Positions 9,428-18,632 of a stretch of DNA of 64,000 nucleotides are shown one piece after another. Source of the DNA: Oligoflexus sp. Lineage in GTDB: Bacteria; Bdellovibrionota_B; Oligoflexia; Oligoflexales; Oligoflexaceae. How positions within the stretch are numbered: position 1 is the stretch's first letter; every line of letters starts with the position of its first letter. A program made the position numbers and the translations under genes. The notes below the pieces were generated by a model. The model saw nothing but the letters and a program-made list of their open reading frames with translations. It ran no database searches and had not been told where the DNA came from. Where the stretch lies: the NCBI RefSeq assembly GCF_035712445.1, contig NZ_DASTAT010000018.1, positions 62,001 to 126,000 on the forward strand, given 5' to 3'.

Positions 9428-9517
9428 GGAGAGGTGGCCGAGTGGTTGAAGGCGCACGCCTGGAAAGCGTGTAGGTGGGAAACTGCCTCGGGGGTTCGAA
9501 TCCCCCTCTCTCCGCCA
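9428..9517 (+). tRNA. tRNA-Ser(GGA)
   Basis: 90 nt class II tRNA. The acceptor GGAGAGG pairs with TCTCTCC, anticodon GGA lies in the loop CTGGAAA, the long variable arm is GTAGGTGGGAAACTGCCTC, and the T-loop is GGTTCGAATCC. The 3' CCA is encoded. It ends 9 nt before the SRP RNA gene. Confidence 0.97.
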
Positions 9518-9526
9518 GTGTTTTGA

Positions 9527-9651
<125 letters not shown>

Positions 9652-9722
9652 GCATCTTGTTCTTCCGCTCCCAATCAGCGAAAAACATTCATCCAGAATT
9701 TTTTCTGCCGAGGGAGTTCCCC

Positions 9723-12560
9723 GTGTCTTACGTTTCTTTGGCCCGTAAATATCGCCCCCGTCGATTTGTGGATATGGTGGGTCAGGAATCCACAACCCTC
9801 GCGTTGACCAACGCCATTCGCCTCCGTCGTGAACCGCATAGCGTGATCTTTACCGGCGTTCGTGGAGTCGGCAAGACCACCAGTGCCCGGATTTATGCGA
9901 AAGCTCTCAATTGCGAGAATGGACCCACAGCGGAGCCCTGCGACGAGTGCGCGAGCTGCGTGGCGATTGCGTCCGGCAATCATGAGGACGTCCTGGAAAT
10001 CGACGGAGCGTCCAATACGGGCGTGGATGATGTGCGGGCTTTGCAGGAGACGCTGAGCTATGTTCCGCAGCGTTCGACCTATAAGATTTACATCATCGAC
10101 GAAGTGCACATGCTTTCGATCAGTGCCTTCAATGCGCTTTTGAAGACGCTTGAAGAGCCGCCGCAGCATGTCGTCTTTATTTTTGCGACGACCGAGCTGC
10201 ATAAGGTTCCGGAAACCATCCAGAGCCGTTGCCAGACTTTTCACCTGCAGAAGATCAGCCGGCCGGTGATTGCGGATCGCGTGCGTTCGATTCTGACAGC
10301 GGAAGGGATTCCGTTCGATGAAGGGGCGCTGGCGATTGTGGCCCGAGAGGGTCGTGGTTCGATGCGGGATGCCTTGACCATGCTCGATCAGGCGATTGCC
10401 GTGGGCGGTGGTCAGGTGAGCCTTGAGGCTCTGAAGAACATGGTGGGCAGCAGCAGCCAGGCCTTGCCGGTTCTGGAGCTGCTCGATGGTCTTTTGCGGA
10501 AGGATGCATCGCAGATTTTGGAAGTGATCGCGCGCTGGGATCAGGAAGGCCTCGCGATGAGCACTTTGGTCGAGGAAACGGCCAAGGCTTGTCGGAATGC
10601 CTTTATTTTAAGGGATTTGAAGGGTCAGGCGATCGATCTTCAGCTTTTGGAGCTGGAGGATCGGGAGCAGCAGATGCTGTTGGAGCTGGGTGAAAAAGCG
10701 GCGCCGATGGATTTGAATCGCCTTTTCCGTCAGCTTGCGAAATGTCTCGATGATCTGCGGCATGCGGATCTGGATCGTTTTATTTTGGAAAATTATTGTC
10801 TGGAGTGGTGCTTTGATCCGGGGCTCCCGGATCTGCAGACACTTATGAATATCATGGCCAGCGGTCAGCCGATGCCACAGATCGCCGCCGCACGTCCTGC
10901 GCCTCAGGCGGCGCCCGCGGAAGGTCCTGCGATTAATTTGCGGGAGCGTTGGAAGACTTCGGCACCGTCGGCGTCAGCACCAGCTGCACGTCCGGCCGCG
11001 GCACCGACATCAGCGCCTCAGCCTGCGCCTATGGCGAAGCCTGCGGCGCCTTCTGTGGGGAAAGGTTTAGGGCCTCAGGCCTCGCTTGATAAGCCTTTGG
11101 CTTCAACACCGATGAGTCAGACGGGAGTCAAATCACCACAGGTGGGTGTATCGCCGTCTCAGGCTGGCTTTGATAAGCCAGGGCCTCCAGTTTCAGGACC
11201 GTCGACAATTAGCCAGGCTTCGGCGCAGCCGATGGCAATATCTCAGCCGCCACTGCCTCCAACTTCAGCAGCGATCAGTCAGTCTTCGGCACAGCCGCTG
11301 GGTTCTGCCATGAGTCAGTCTTCAGCGCAGCCTGCTATCAGTCAATCTTCAGCGCAGCCGATGCCCCAGACCGGTGCGATGCCGTCATCTCTTGTACAGA
11401 AACTGGCCATGGCCCAAGCGGCTCAAGCCGCTCAGGTTGCTGCGGCAGCAGCACAGCCTACGTTAAATCCTTTGCGTGCAGCGAAGGAAGCCCAACTTTC
11501 GGCGATGGGAGCGCCCCACACGGCGAAATCCAATTCTCCCGGCGAGCCTGAGTCTGCGAAGACAGTCGCTCACACGCCAGCTGCTGAAGCTGCAAAACCT
11601 GAAGAAAATACCAGGCCAGCGTCATCGAACCCTGAAATTACGGCATTGCTTGAGAAAGCAAAGCCTGCAGCGGAACATACGCCACCATCTCAAATGGAAA
11701 GCGCGTCGCCACCTGCAGCCGAACCCGCACCAGCAGGCCCGGCTCCCAAATCACTGCGCTCGCTCCTGGACTCGGCCGCGCAGAACTCTGCTTCAGCGGC
11801 GAAGGCTCAGCCTGCGGCGCGCGCAGAAGCGAAACCTGCAGCACTTATTAAAACAGGCGGAACCACTCGCATGAATGGTCCGGCCATGCCTCCTGAACCG
11901 CCTCCCTTTGATTTAAGCGACGACGATGTCCCGCCCTGGGTTCTGCAGGAAGAAGCCGCCAGGCAAGGCGCCGTGGCCGCACCCATGGACGAGCCCGCGC
12001 CGCCCGAGCCTCCGAAGAACGAAAGCTTTCTGAAGCAGATGGCTCGCAGGGATGCGAATACTCCCGCGCCGCCTCCCGCGCCTCCGAAAGTCGAAGTTGC
12101 GCCGGCCCCGGTCGCCGAAGCGCCTTGGGAACCGTTCTGGCCCGAAAACTGGCGTGCATTCGTCGATGAATGGAAAAAACAAAAACCACTCCAGGGTCGC
12201 GTTCTCGAGGAAGCCTATCTTTTGGAATACACCCCGCAGCGGATCCGCCTAGCGGTCGAACCCACGAGCATGGCGGGCGGCAAGCTGCTTCAGCAGGACG
12301 TTCGCAAACGTCTTATGGAACAGTTCACGCAGCTTTTCGGCTTCAAAGGCATACTCGAAGCCGTGCCCAAAGCCGATGCGCATCCCGGGAAATCGGCAGC
12401 CGGCCAGGCGCCGGATCTAGGCGAAACGCTGTTGGACGTCAAAAACCGCGAACGCGAAGTCGCCCGTGAGCATCTGCGCGCGCGTTTGGAGGAACACCCC
12501 ATGACCCGTGAGGTAATTTCCCGTTTTGGTGGTACAATTGAACAAATCGAGCTTCAATAG
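9723..12560 (+). CDS. dnaX: DNA polymerase III subunits gamma and tau
   Basis: 945 aa from a GTG with GAGGGAG upstream; the family N-terminus YVSLARKYRPRRF starts here. AAA+ clamp-loader core: Walker A GVRGVGKTT (about residue 44), four zinc-binding Cys in CENG...CDECASC (64-79), Walker B DEVHML (about 125). A very long Ala/Pro/Gln/Ser-rich linker (about 380-800) contains a short peptide repeat. A C-terminal domain (about 800-945) matches the tau polymerase-binding region. It is larger than E. coli DnaX (643 aa) because of the linker. Confidence 0.95.
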   Translation: MSYVSLARKYRPRRFVDMVGQESTTLALTNAIRLRREPHSVIFTGVRGVGKTTSARIYAKALNCENGPTAEPCDECASCVAIASGNHEDVLEIDGASNTGVDDVRALQETLSYVPQRSTYKIYIIDEVHMLSISAFNALLKTLEEPPQHVVFIFATTELHKVPETIQSRCQTFHLQKISRPVIADRVRSILTAEGIPFDEGALAIVAREGRGSMRDALTMLDQAIAVGGGQVSLEALKNMVGSSSQALPVLELLDGLLRKDASQILEVIARWDQEGLAMSTLVEETAKACRNAFILRDLKGQAIDLQLLELEDREQQMLLELGEKAAPMDLNRLFRQLAKCLDDLRHADLDRFILENYCLEWCFDPGLPDLQTLMNIMASGQPMPQIAAARPAPQAAPAEGPAINLRERWKTSAPSASAPAARPAAAPTSAPQPAPMAKPAAPSVGKGLGPQASLDKPLASTPMSQTGVKSPQVGVSPSQAGFDKPGPPVSGPSTISQASAQPMAISQPPLPPTSAAISQSSAQPLGSAMSQSSAQPAISQSSAQPMPQTGAMPSSLVQKLAMAQAAQAAQVAAAAAQPTLNPLRAAKEAQLSAMGAPHTAKSNSPGEPESAKTVAHTPAAEAAKPEENTRPASSNPEITALLEKAKPAAEHTPPSQMESASPPAAEPAPAGPAPKSLRSLLDSAAQNSASAAKAQPAARAEAKPAALIKTGGTTRMNGPAMPPEPPPFDLSDDDVPPWVLQEEAARQGAVAAPMDEPAPPEPPKNESFLKQMARRDANTPAPPPAPPKVEVAPAPVAEAPWEPFWPENWRAFVDEWKKQKPLQGRVLEEAYLLEYTPQRIRLAVEPTSMAGGKLLQQDVRKRLMEQFTQLFGFKGILEAVPKADAHPGKSAAGQAPDLGETLLDVKNREREVAREHLRARLEEHPMTREVISRFGGTIEQIELQ
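11208..11360 (+). repeat. Four copies of a 24-nt coding repeat in the dnaX linker
   Basis: Copies at 11208-11231, 11274-11297, 11310-11333 and 11337-11360 encode the octapeptide [I/M]SQ[S/A]SAQP. Spacing between copies varies (42, 12, 3 nt). Third-position differences show that the copies are not very recent. The unit lies in a disordered linker. Confidence 0.85.
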
Positions 12561-12583
12561 TCCACAGAATGGGAAGAGCGCCG

Positions 12584-13159
12584 ATGGCCTATGCAAACTT
12601 CGAAACACGCGAAATCCATTGCAAAGTCCTTTATCTCGGCGCCCCGGGCGCAGGTAAGACCGCGAACCTTCGCTCCATCTACAGAAGAAGTTCCATCCGC
12701 CTGACCCGGGAGCCCGCAGAATTCATCGCCGATAACTTCGCGCCCTATGAATTCATCCCGCTCTCTTTGGGTCAGCTCAAGGATTTTCACGTCAAACTCC
12801 ATGTCTACACCATGCCCGAACACGGCCTCTATCCGACGTTCAACATGGTCCTCCTCAAGGGAATTGACGGCCTCGTGTTCGTCGTCGACAGCTGCCTCAG
12901 CGCTTTGCAGGAAAATCTGGATTCCTGGCAGCACACCAAAGAGCTTCTGACCCAGGAGGGCATTAACTTTTCCGCCCTGCCGCGGGTCATCCAGTACAAT
13001 AAGCGCGATCACGAAGAGGCCATTGCGCTGGATGTTTTGAAACAGGAGTTGAATCCCAACGGCCTCGCTGATATTGAAGCAGTGGCCACGCAGCACATCG
13101 GCACTTTGGAAACCATTCAAAAAATTTCAGGCCTCATCCTGGATGAGCTTGGGAAATAG
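12584..13159 (+). CDS. MglA-like small Ras-type GTPase with altered switch II
   Basis: 191 aa. The ATG at 12584 (GGGAAG upstream) gives MAYANFETREIHCKVLYLG, which matches the MglA N-terminus; an ATG 15 nt earlier lacks support. P-loop GAPGAGKT (about 22-29), base-recognition NKRD (about 141), and the MglA-typical PLSLGQL and VYTMPEHGLYP. MglA controls polarity and motility in Myxococcus and polarity in Bdellovibrio. Canonical MglA has TVPGQ in switch II; here it is TMPEH, so the conserved Gly and the Gln used for hydrolysis are replaced. No MglB (Roadblock) gene is adjacent. Confidence 0.85.
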   Translation: MAYANFETREIHCKVLYLGAPGAGKTANLRSIYRRSSIRLTREPAEFIADNFAPYEFIPLSLGQLKDFHVKLHVYTMPEHGLYPTFNMVLLKGIDGLVFVVDSCLSALQENLDSWQHTKELLTQEGINFSALPRVIQYNKRDHEEAIALDVLKQELNPNGLADIEAVATQHIGTLETIQKISGLILDELGK

Positions 13160-13167
13160 GATTCGGC

Positions 13168-13653
13168 ATGCAGCCTTTCAAAGCCCCCCGCATCACCGTC
13201 CTTCTGCAAACCTTCGACGCCAAAGGCATCATGCGCTTCCCGTCAGACCCGGAAGGATTTTTCGGACTGACCCGTTTCGTGGAACCGACGCTCGCCGTTT
13301 CCAAACAGGCGCAAATCATAGCCGCCAAGGCCCTGGGCCGGTCCGAGCTGGCCGATCGCATCGAACCCATCATCGTCGTGGAACCCCCACTAAAAGCCGA
13401 AGGCAAGGAGCCCTCGCTGCTTTACCTGATGAAAGTCGATCCCGCTGTCGCACAGGGAGCTTCCGATTGGCTGCGCATCGTCGATATTCTGCGCGCTCTG
13501 CCCCAGGGTTCCGTGCGCGTCGCTTACAACAAAGCCATGCAGGTCTTCGCAGGCACGCTCCATGATGAGTTCTCGATCCTGGAAATGGATGAGGAGGTTC
13601 AAAAGCGCCTGACTCAGCTCATGGCGGAAAACGGTCCGGATCTGGTAAAATAG
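13168..13653 (+). CDS. Unknown protein downstream of the mglA-like gene
   Basis: 161 aa, soluble, no signal peptide. It lies 8 nt after the MglA-like gene, so the two are probably cotranscribed and perhaps functionally linked. The opening PRITVLLQTFDAKGIMRFPS and LLYLMKVDP vaguely recall a degenerate Nudix fold, but the Nudix box (GX5EX7REUXEEXGU) is absent. It does not look like a Roadblock/MglB protein. Function unknown. Confidence 0.7.
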   Translation: MQPFKAPRITVLLQTFDAKGIMRFPSDPEGFFGLTRFVEPTLAVSKQAQIIAAKALGRSELADRIEPIIVVEPPLKAEGKEPSLLYLMKVDPAVAQGASDWLRIVDILRALPQGSVRVAYNKAMQVFAGTLHDEFSILEMDEEVQKRLTQLMAENGPDLVK

Positions 13654-13693
13654 ATTCCTGGACCTGAAACCGACTGTGGAGGAGCCTTCCCTC

Positions 13694-14512
13694 ATGCGCA
13701 TGCCATGGATCAGTAGTCTCCTGTGCCTTCTCGTGGCCGCTCCCGCGTTCGCCATGCCCTTCAAATGTGACAAGCAGCAGACGCTTTGTGAAGTTCAAAC
13801 CAAACGTCTGACCATCGGTGATAAGGTCGGCGTCTTTTCCGGTGACGGCCAGCTCGCAGCCGTCGGTGAAGTGGTGGAAATCCGCAACAAAAGCCGCATG
13901 ATCAAGATCACGCAGAGATGGGCTCCTCTTTACCGCTCCTATGAAATGGAAGTGATCGAGGACGAGAAAGCCCGCAATCCCGAAAAGCATTTCCGCATCA
14001 TCACTCCGCTTCCCGAACTGTCCTGGGGCGTGGGCCTTGGTGCGATCAACCTTGGAATCGGCGACAGCTTCGTGGGTACGAGCCTTGATGGTGGCATCTA
14101 CTGGCTTCTCTGGAGGGATTTATTCCTGACCGGCCGCCTGCATTACCTGACCGGTTCCGGCAAGGCCTCCGATAACCTGGGAGCCGGCGTTGCCGCCGCG
14201 AACGTTTCCGTGACCAGCGCCGGTTTAAGCGTCGGCGTCAGCGATCTGATCGCACCTTACGAAATGATAGCCCTGCGTTTGGATGCCGACCTTGGTCTCA
14301 GCAATGCGACTGTGACCCTGCCTGCCGGTCTGGATGAAGGCAAGGTCCTGAATGATCGCATTGATGATGGCGTCGGTCTTTATCTGCGCTTTGGAATTGC
14401 CGCCATCTGGCGCCGCGACGGACTGCAGCCGGAGCTGGGATTCACCTTCCTCCGCCTGCATTCATCGAACAATCCCGGCCTCTTCGTGGGTGTTTCCGCT
14501 CCCATGGATTAA
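13694..14512 (+). CDS. Secreted protein with probable outer-membrane beta-barrel part
   Basis: 272 aa from the ATG 10 nt after GGAGGAG. A signal peptide MRMPWISSLLCLLVAAPAFA is followed by a cysteine-containing 85-residue soluble part. From about residue 110 there are alternating hydrophobic strands rich in Gly and aromatic residues (LSWGVGLGAINLGIG, GIYWLLWRDLFLTGRLHY, YLRFGIAAIWRR), as in outer-membrane barrels. The end VGVSAPMD is not the usual terminal Phe. No family recognised. Its 3' end overlaps by 4 nt the 3' end of the convergent kinase gene. Confidence 0.7.
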   Translation: MRMPWISSLLCLLVAAPAFAMPFKCDKQQTLCEVQTKRLTIGDKVGVFSGDGQLAAVGEVVEIRNKSRMIKITQRWAPLYRSYEMEVIEDEKARNPEKHFRIITPLPELSWGVGLGAINLGIGDSFVGTSLDGGIYWLLWRDLFLTGRLHYLTGSGKASDNLGAGVAAANVSVTSAGLSVGVSDLIAPYEMIALRLDADLGLSNATVTLPAGLDEGKVLNDRIDDGVGLYLRFGIAAIWRRDGLQPELGFTFLRLHSSNNPGLFVGVSAPMD

Positions 14513-17253
14513 GCGGAAGCTGCCAGTGGTTTTAATGTTTTCAAGCGAACCGTCAGGCAGCAGCCCCCGCCGCTGGCATTCGGCATGATTTCCGCCGATC
14601 CTTGCCACTTCTCAGCAATCGCCCGGATCGCCGCGAGGCCGACGCCACGACCACTCGTGGCCGTGGCCTTTTCCGCTGTCGAAAGCCCATCCAAAAACAG
14701 CATAGGCGTGAGTTCGGCAAAGGTCTGACCGGACCAGGCTCTCTGCCGCGCAAGAGCTTTCAGAAGATCCAGATCCAAACCCTGGCCGTTATCTTTCACT
14801 TCGAGTCGGATCGTTCCTCCGTGTTCCAATTGAGCCCGGATGCGGAAACGGGCGGAAGAAACCTGAAGGCCGCGGACTTTGGGAAGATTGAAGCCATGAT
14901 CCACGCTGTTGGTCAGGCCATGCACCAGCACCTCACCCGTGGCCTGCAGAAGCTGCTCGGGCCAGTGCACCACCTCATCAATAACCTCGAAACTTTCACA
15001 GTCCACCTTCTGCCTTTTGAGCAGCTTCGCCACCATGTTCTGATGACGACCGACTTCACGCGCAAGGTTGCCGTCTTCCGCATGATTGATGACGTTCCCC
15101 TGTTCGATCTGCTGGACCAGCGTCTCGTAGTCCTGGACAATCGAACGGAATTGTCCAAGGTGCTGTTCCCAAAGGGAAACATCGACCGTCTCCTCGCCCC
15201 TTAAGTCCAGGAGTTTGCCTTCCAATTCATGACTGCCAAGGCTCATGGCCCGCATGCCGAGGGTTCGCGCCACGCCCTTGATCGTATGCAGATCACGGAA
15301 CGCATCCTGAATCTGCTCTTCCGTCAAAGACTTCTGCTCAAGGTTATCAATCACCCGATGCGCGTCCGCAAAGGCCTTGCGCAGGGCCGTGCGGTCGGCG
15401 CGCACGATTTCCAGAATGCGATGCTCACGCTCCTGACTCTTGCTCTTCTCGGCTTCGACAGCCGCAGCGAGGCGTCGTTCCTCGGTGGCGTCGTGTAGAT
15501 TGACAAGGAAGCCATGAATCTTTTTGTCCTTATCAAAAAGCGGAGTCCAATGCACCTGAACCGTGCGCGTGGACTGGCCATGGATCTGCAGCTCCTTCGG
15601 CAGGTGCGCCGCGTTCAGATCAAAGGCCACGGCATCTTCATGAATACAGGCGCGAAGAACCTCCCGCACCATGCTGCGCTCTTCAGCATTCAGCTGGCTC
15701 GGGCCCAGAAGTATATCCAGAGCATCATGTCCCGTCGGGGCTTCGTGCAGTTCAAAAATCTGCTGCAGATAGGCGGAGGATTCACCCTCGATATGCAGCT
15801 GGGCATTGATGGTGAATATCCCTTCCTCGATATGATCCAGGATTCGTTGCATCTTGAGCTTGCTCTCCTGAATCTGCAGCGAACCCTGATGCTTTTGAAT
15901 CAGAAGAAGAAGGATGCCTAAAGCGAGAACAGCAACCACGACCAGAGCCACACGAATCTTCCGCGCCGCCGAGATTTCCTGGGCCTGCAGTTCATTCTCC
16001 TTCTGCAGCCCCTTGTTGCGCTCGGCCTCGACTTTAAGTCCGGTGTTCACGAGCAGCTCGGCAATGCTCTTCTGATTTCTATCGTTCACATCCTTCTTGA
16101 ATTCCGCAACAAAGCCCTTCAGGAGATCCAGGGCCCGCTTCATATCGCCCATGCCCTCATAAAGTCGGGAGCGGGCCTCCATGATCCCCCGAATGCTTTC
16201 CCTGTAGTCGGTTTCCCTATATATTTTTTCGGCTCGATCCAGCTGGGTCATGGCCTCGCGCCACTGATGGTTTTCGATCGCAATCAAACCGAGGGTATTG
16301 GCGGCGTCGGCCACCCCGGGGCTATCATCATTGGATTTAAAGAGCGCTCCGGCTTTTTCCGCCAGAGCCTGGGCCTTGTCCCGCTCGCCGCGGTGCAGAT
16401 GAACCTGGGCCAGATTCAAAGACACAGTGGCCTCCAGCCATTCATTGCCTTGTTTTTTCGTAATCTGAAGGGCGTTCCGATAATGCATTTCCGCCTGTTC
16501 GAGCGAGGCCGCATCGTTTTTCGCGGCATGATAGTCACCCAGATGATTTTCCATGATGGAGCCGAGATAACTGAATCCCTCCCGTCGACACACAGCGGCG
16601 ATGGCCTCGTGAATGGCGGAAGCCTGTTCGTGCTGCCCCTGCTTGAGAAAGGAAATGGCCGATTGATTCTGAACGATGAGCCTGTCGACCAGATCGATTT
16701 CCGGATGGGCTTTGACGATATCATTCATCTCATTCAGCAGCGCCAGGGCCTGTCTGGTATCACCACGCTCCCGCATGTTATAGGAAAGGTCCATGCGGGT
16801 TTTGACCTGCGCGGCGGGAATCCGGTATCGGTCCGCGAGCGTCACGAGTTCTTTCAAAGAAGGCAGCTCCTCGCGGATTCTCCCTTCGAGGTTCGGAACG
16901 AAAATCCACACGTAGCGGAGAAGGATCAGCTCTTCGTAGAGTCCGAGTTTCTCCGCTTCCTGCATGGCCGCTTCCAGTTCGGCAAAACGCAAACGCAGGG
17001 GCTCCAGGGAACCGAGTTCATTGACCGCCAGTGTGTAGGCAACGAAAGCCTGCACCCAGACAACCCCGCGTGGTGCGGCGCTGTACTTTTGCAGACGACT
17101 TTCCGCCGACTGCTTCAAAGCCCGGGGATCGGTCTGCAGCGCGCGTTTGATGGCGGACAAGGAGTTGATTTCAAAATGCAGCTCTTGGGTAAAAACCCTC
17201 AAAGGGGAGAGCAGCAGGAGACAGAGCAGGATGGTGAGGGCCTGGTGATGCAT
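14509..17253 (-). CDS. TPR sensor kinase with CheA-type HPt and ATPase domains
   Basis: 914 aa from the ATG preceded by GAGGAGG. Order: signal peptide (MHHQALTILLCLLLLSP), a periplasmic TPR-like helical region (about 130-400), coiled coil, a transmembrane segment (about 432-452), a PAS-like region (470-590), coiled coil, an HPt domain with LHTIKGVARTLGM (His about 656), then a CheA-type ATPase with HGLTNSVDHGF (N box), KDNGQGLD (G1) and GRGVGLAAI (G2). It lacks the CheW-like P5 domain and any receiver, so its phosphoacceptor is elsewhere. TPRs suggest sensing of an envelope protein. Confidence 0.85.
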   Translation of the reverse strand: MHHQALTILLCLLLLSPLRVFTQELHFEINSLSAIKRALQTDPRALKQSAESRLQKYSAAPRGVVWVQAFVAYTLAVNELGSLEPLRLRFAELEAAMQEAEKLGLYEELILLRYVWIFVPNLEGRIREELPSLKELVTLADRYRIPAAQVKTRMDLSYNMRERGDTRQALALLNEMNDIVKAHPEIDLVDRLIVQNQSAISFLKQGQHEQASAIHEAIAAVCRREGFSYLGSIMENHLGDYHAAKNDAASLEQAEMHYRNALQITKKQGNEWLEATVSLNLAQVHLHRGERDKAQALAEKAGALFKSNDDSPGVADAANTLGLIAIENHQWREAMTQLDRAEKIYRETDYRESIRGIMEARSRLYEGMGDMKRALDLLKGFVAEFKKDVNDRNQKSIAELLVNTGLKVEAERNKGLQKENELQAQEISAARKIRVALVVVAVLALGILLLLIQKHQGSLQIQESKLKMQRILDHIEEGIFTINAQLHIEGESSAYLQQIFELHEAPTGHDALDILLGPSQLNAEERSMVREVLRACIHEDAVAFDLNAAHLPKELQIHGQSTRTVQVHWTPLFDKDKKIHGFLVNLHDATEERRLAAAVEAEKSKSQEREHRILEIVRADRTALRKAFADAHRVIDNLEQKSLTEEQIQDAFRDLHTIKGVARTLGMRAMSLGSHELEGKLLDLRGEETVDVSLWEQHLGQFRSIVQDYETLVQQIEQGNVINHAEDGNLAREVGRHQNMVAKLLKRQKVDCESFEVIDEVVHWPEQLLQATGEVLVHGLTNSVDHGFNLPKVRGLQVSSARFRIRAQLEHGGTIRLEVKDNGQGLDLDLLKALARQRAWSGQTFAELTPMLFLDGLSTAEKATATSGRGVGLAAIRAIAEKWQGSAEIMPNASGGGCCLTVRLKTLKPLAASA

Positions 17254-17310
17254 CGTAACCTCCTCAAGCTCCATTATCACAGAGGCTTCGAGGAGGGTCA
17301 AAGTTCACGT

Positions 17311-18510
17311 CTACAGAACAACCGCCTCAATCAAATCATGATGCAGAGCGCGCAGGCTCGCCTCCAGATTTTCCTGAGGGATAAGAAGATTCGCAAATGC
17401 GTTTTTACAGTCGAACAGCAAAGGCTTGCGGCCAAGGCTTTGCACCATGCGGGCCAGGAGTTCAGGCTGCTGCCAGAATCCATCGCCGACGAGCGTGATG
17501 CAGGCGAGGCCATGGCCGCGTTCGATGATCTTCGCAGCAGGTGCCTCCTTTTGCAAAAAGGCGGCGAGCTTGTCTTTGAATTTACTGCCGAGCACGAGGT
17601 CCATGGTGAAACCCTGATCCGTCTCCTGCTGCTGCACGAAAAGCGGATGTTCACCCAGAGTGTAGAGGTACGTAAGGACCGGACTGATCGTTCCGGCTTC
17701 GCAACCGAGAAGGCGGATCCAGCTCAGATCCTTGCGATGCGTGATGGCGTGAACAACGGCTTTTTCCACGGTCCTGCTCTCCCCTACCAGGGTTCCTGGG
17801 GTTTCCAGATTGAAACTCGAGCGAATCTCGAGCGGAATTTGAAATTTCTTGGCGAGGTGAACGCCGCGGTTATGCACCACACCGGACCCATACCAGGTCA
17901 GGTGGCTGAGGCTATCCCAGCTCATGGTCGGCATCACCTTCGCAGCCGGAACAAGGCGCGGATCCGCCGAGCAAACCCCATCCACATCCTTATAGATCTG
18001 GCAGCGATCGGCTTTCAGCGTATGGGCCAGAGCGATAGCAGTCAGATCCGATCCGCCGCGACCCAGCGTGGTGATCTCTTTGCCGGCCTCAGACATGCCC
18101 TGGAATCCCGCAACGATGACGAGTTTATTCGCATCGAGCGCTTTGCGAATGCGATCGCCGAGGATCCTTTGAATCTTGGCGTTGCCATGCGTATCATCGG
18201 TGAGGATGCCGCTCTGCGAACCCGTAAAGGAAACGGTCGGCACCTTCATGTCGTTCAAAGCAATGGCGAGCAGCGACATGCTGATGCGCTCACCAACCGA
18301 CAGCAGCATATCCACTTCCCGCTGCGGCGGCTCCGGGCTTAAAGCCAGAGCCATATCGAGAAGCTCGTCCGTTTGCTGACCCATGGCACTGACGACGATG
18401 ACCAGACGATGACCCTGACGATACGTGGCGGCAATGTGTTCAGCGACGCTGCGAATGCGCTCCAACGTGCCCACGGACGTGCCGCCATACTTTTGTATGA
18501 AAAGACTCAA
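17311..18510 (-). CDS. lysC: Aspartate kinase
   Basis: 399 aa from a TTG start with AAGGAT 7 nt upstream. The N-terminus IQKYGGTSVGTLERI is the kinase signature, with SVGERIS, TTLGRGGSDLTAIALA and KDVDGVCSADPR further along. It phosphorylates aspartate, the first step to lysine, threonine, methionine and diaminopimelate. C-terminal residues about 265-399 correspond to the paired ACT regulatory domains, but they are divergent, so allosteric control may differ from model enzymes. 57 nt separate it from the downstream kinase gene on the same strand. Confidence 0.93.
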   Translation of the reverse strand: MSLFIQKYGGTSVGTLERIRSVAEHIAATYRQGHRLVIVVSAMGQQTDELLDMALALSPEPPQREVDMLLSVGERISMSLLAIALNDMKVPTVSFTGSQSGILTDDTHGNAKIQRILGDRIRKALDANKLVIVAGFQGMSEAGKEITTLGRGGSDLTAIALAHTLKADRCQIYKDVDGVCSADPRLVPAAKVMPTMSWDSLSHLTWYGSGVVHNRGVHLAKKFQIPLEIRSSFNLETPGTLVGESRTVEKAVVHAITHRKDLSWIRLLGCEAGTISPVLTYLYTLGEHPLFVQQQETDQGFTMDLVLGSKFKDKLAAFLQKEAPAAKIIERGHGLACITLVGDGFWQQPELLARMVQSLGRKPLLFDCKNAFANLLIPQENLEASLRALHHDLIEAVVL

Positions 18511-18632
18511 GCTTTTGATCCTTCTCGCCTATTGCACAAACTTATGCAAAAATAGCAGCTATCTGTTACAAGATATACCCGGACTTGAAAAGCAAAGATT
18601 GCTGGGCCGGCATGGTCTCCGCAGGAAGCGCA

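Noticed and set aside
12174..12182. A-rich AAAAAAC tract in dnaX as a programmed frameshift site for the gamma subunit
   Set aside because: It lies near codon 818 of 945, after the linker, and a -1 shift would give a long extra tail instead of a quick stop, unlike E. coli. No clear downstream hairpin or upstream stimulator was seen.
16267..18342. A 691-codon plus-strand frame opposite the TPR kinase and lysC
   Set aside because: Both opposite genes have clear family motifs and ribosome-binding sites. This frame has none and no recognisable domain.
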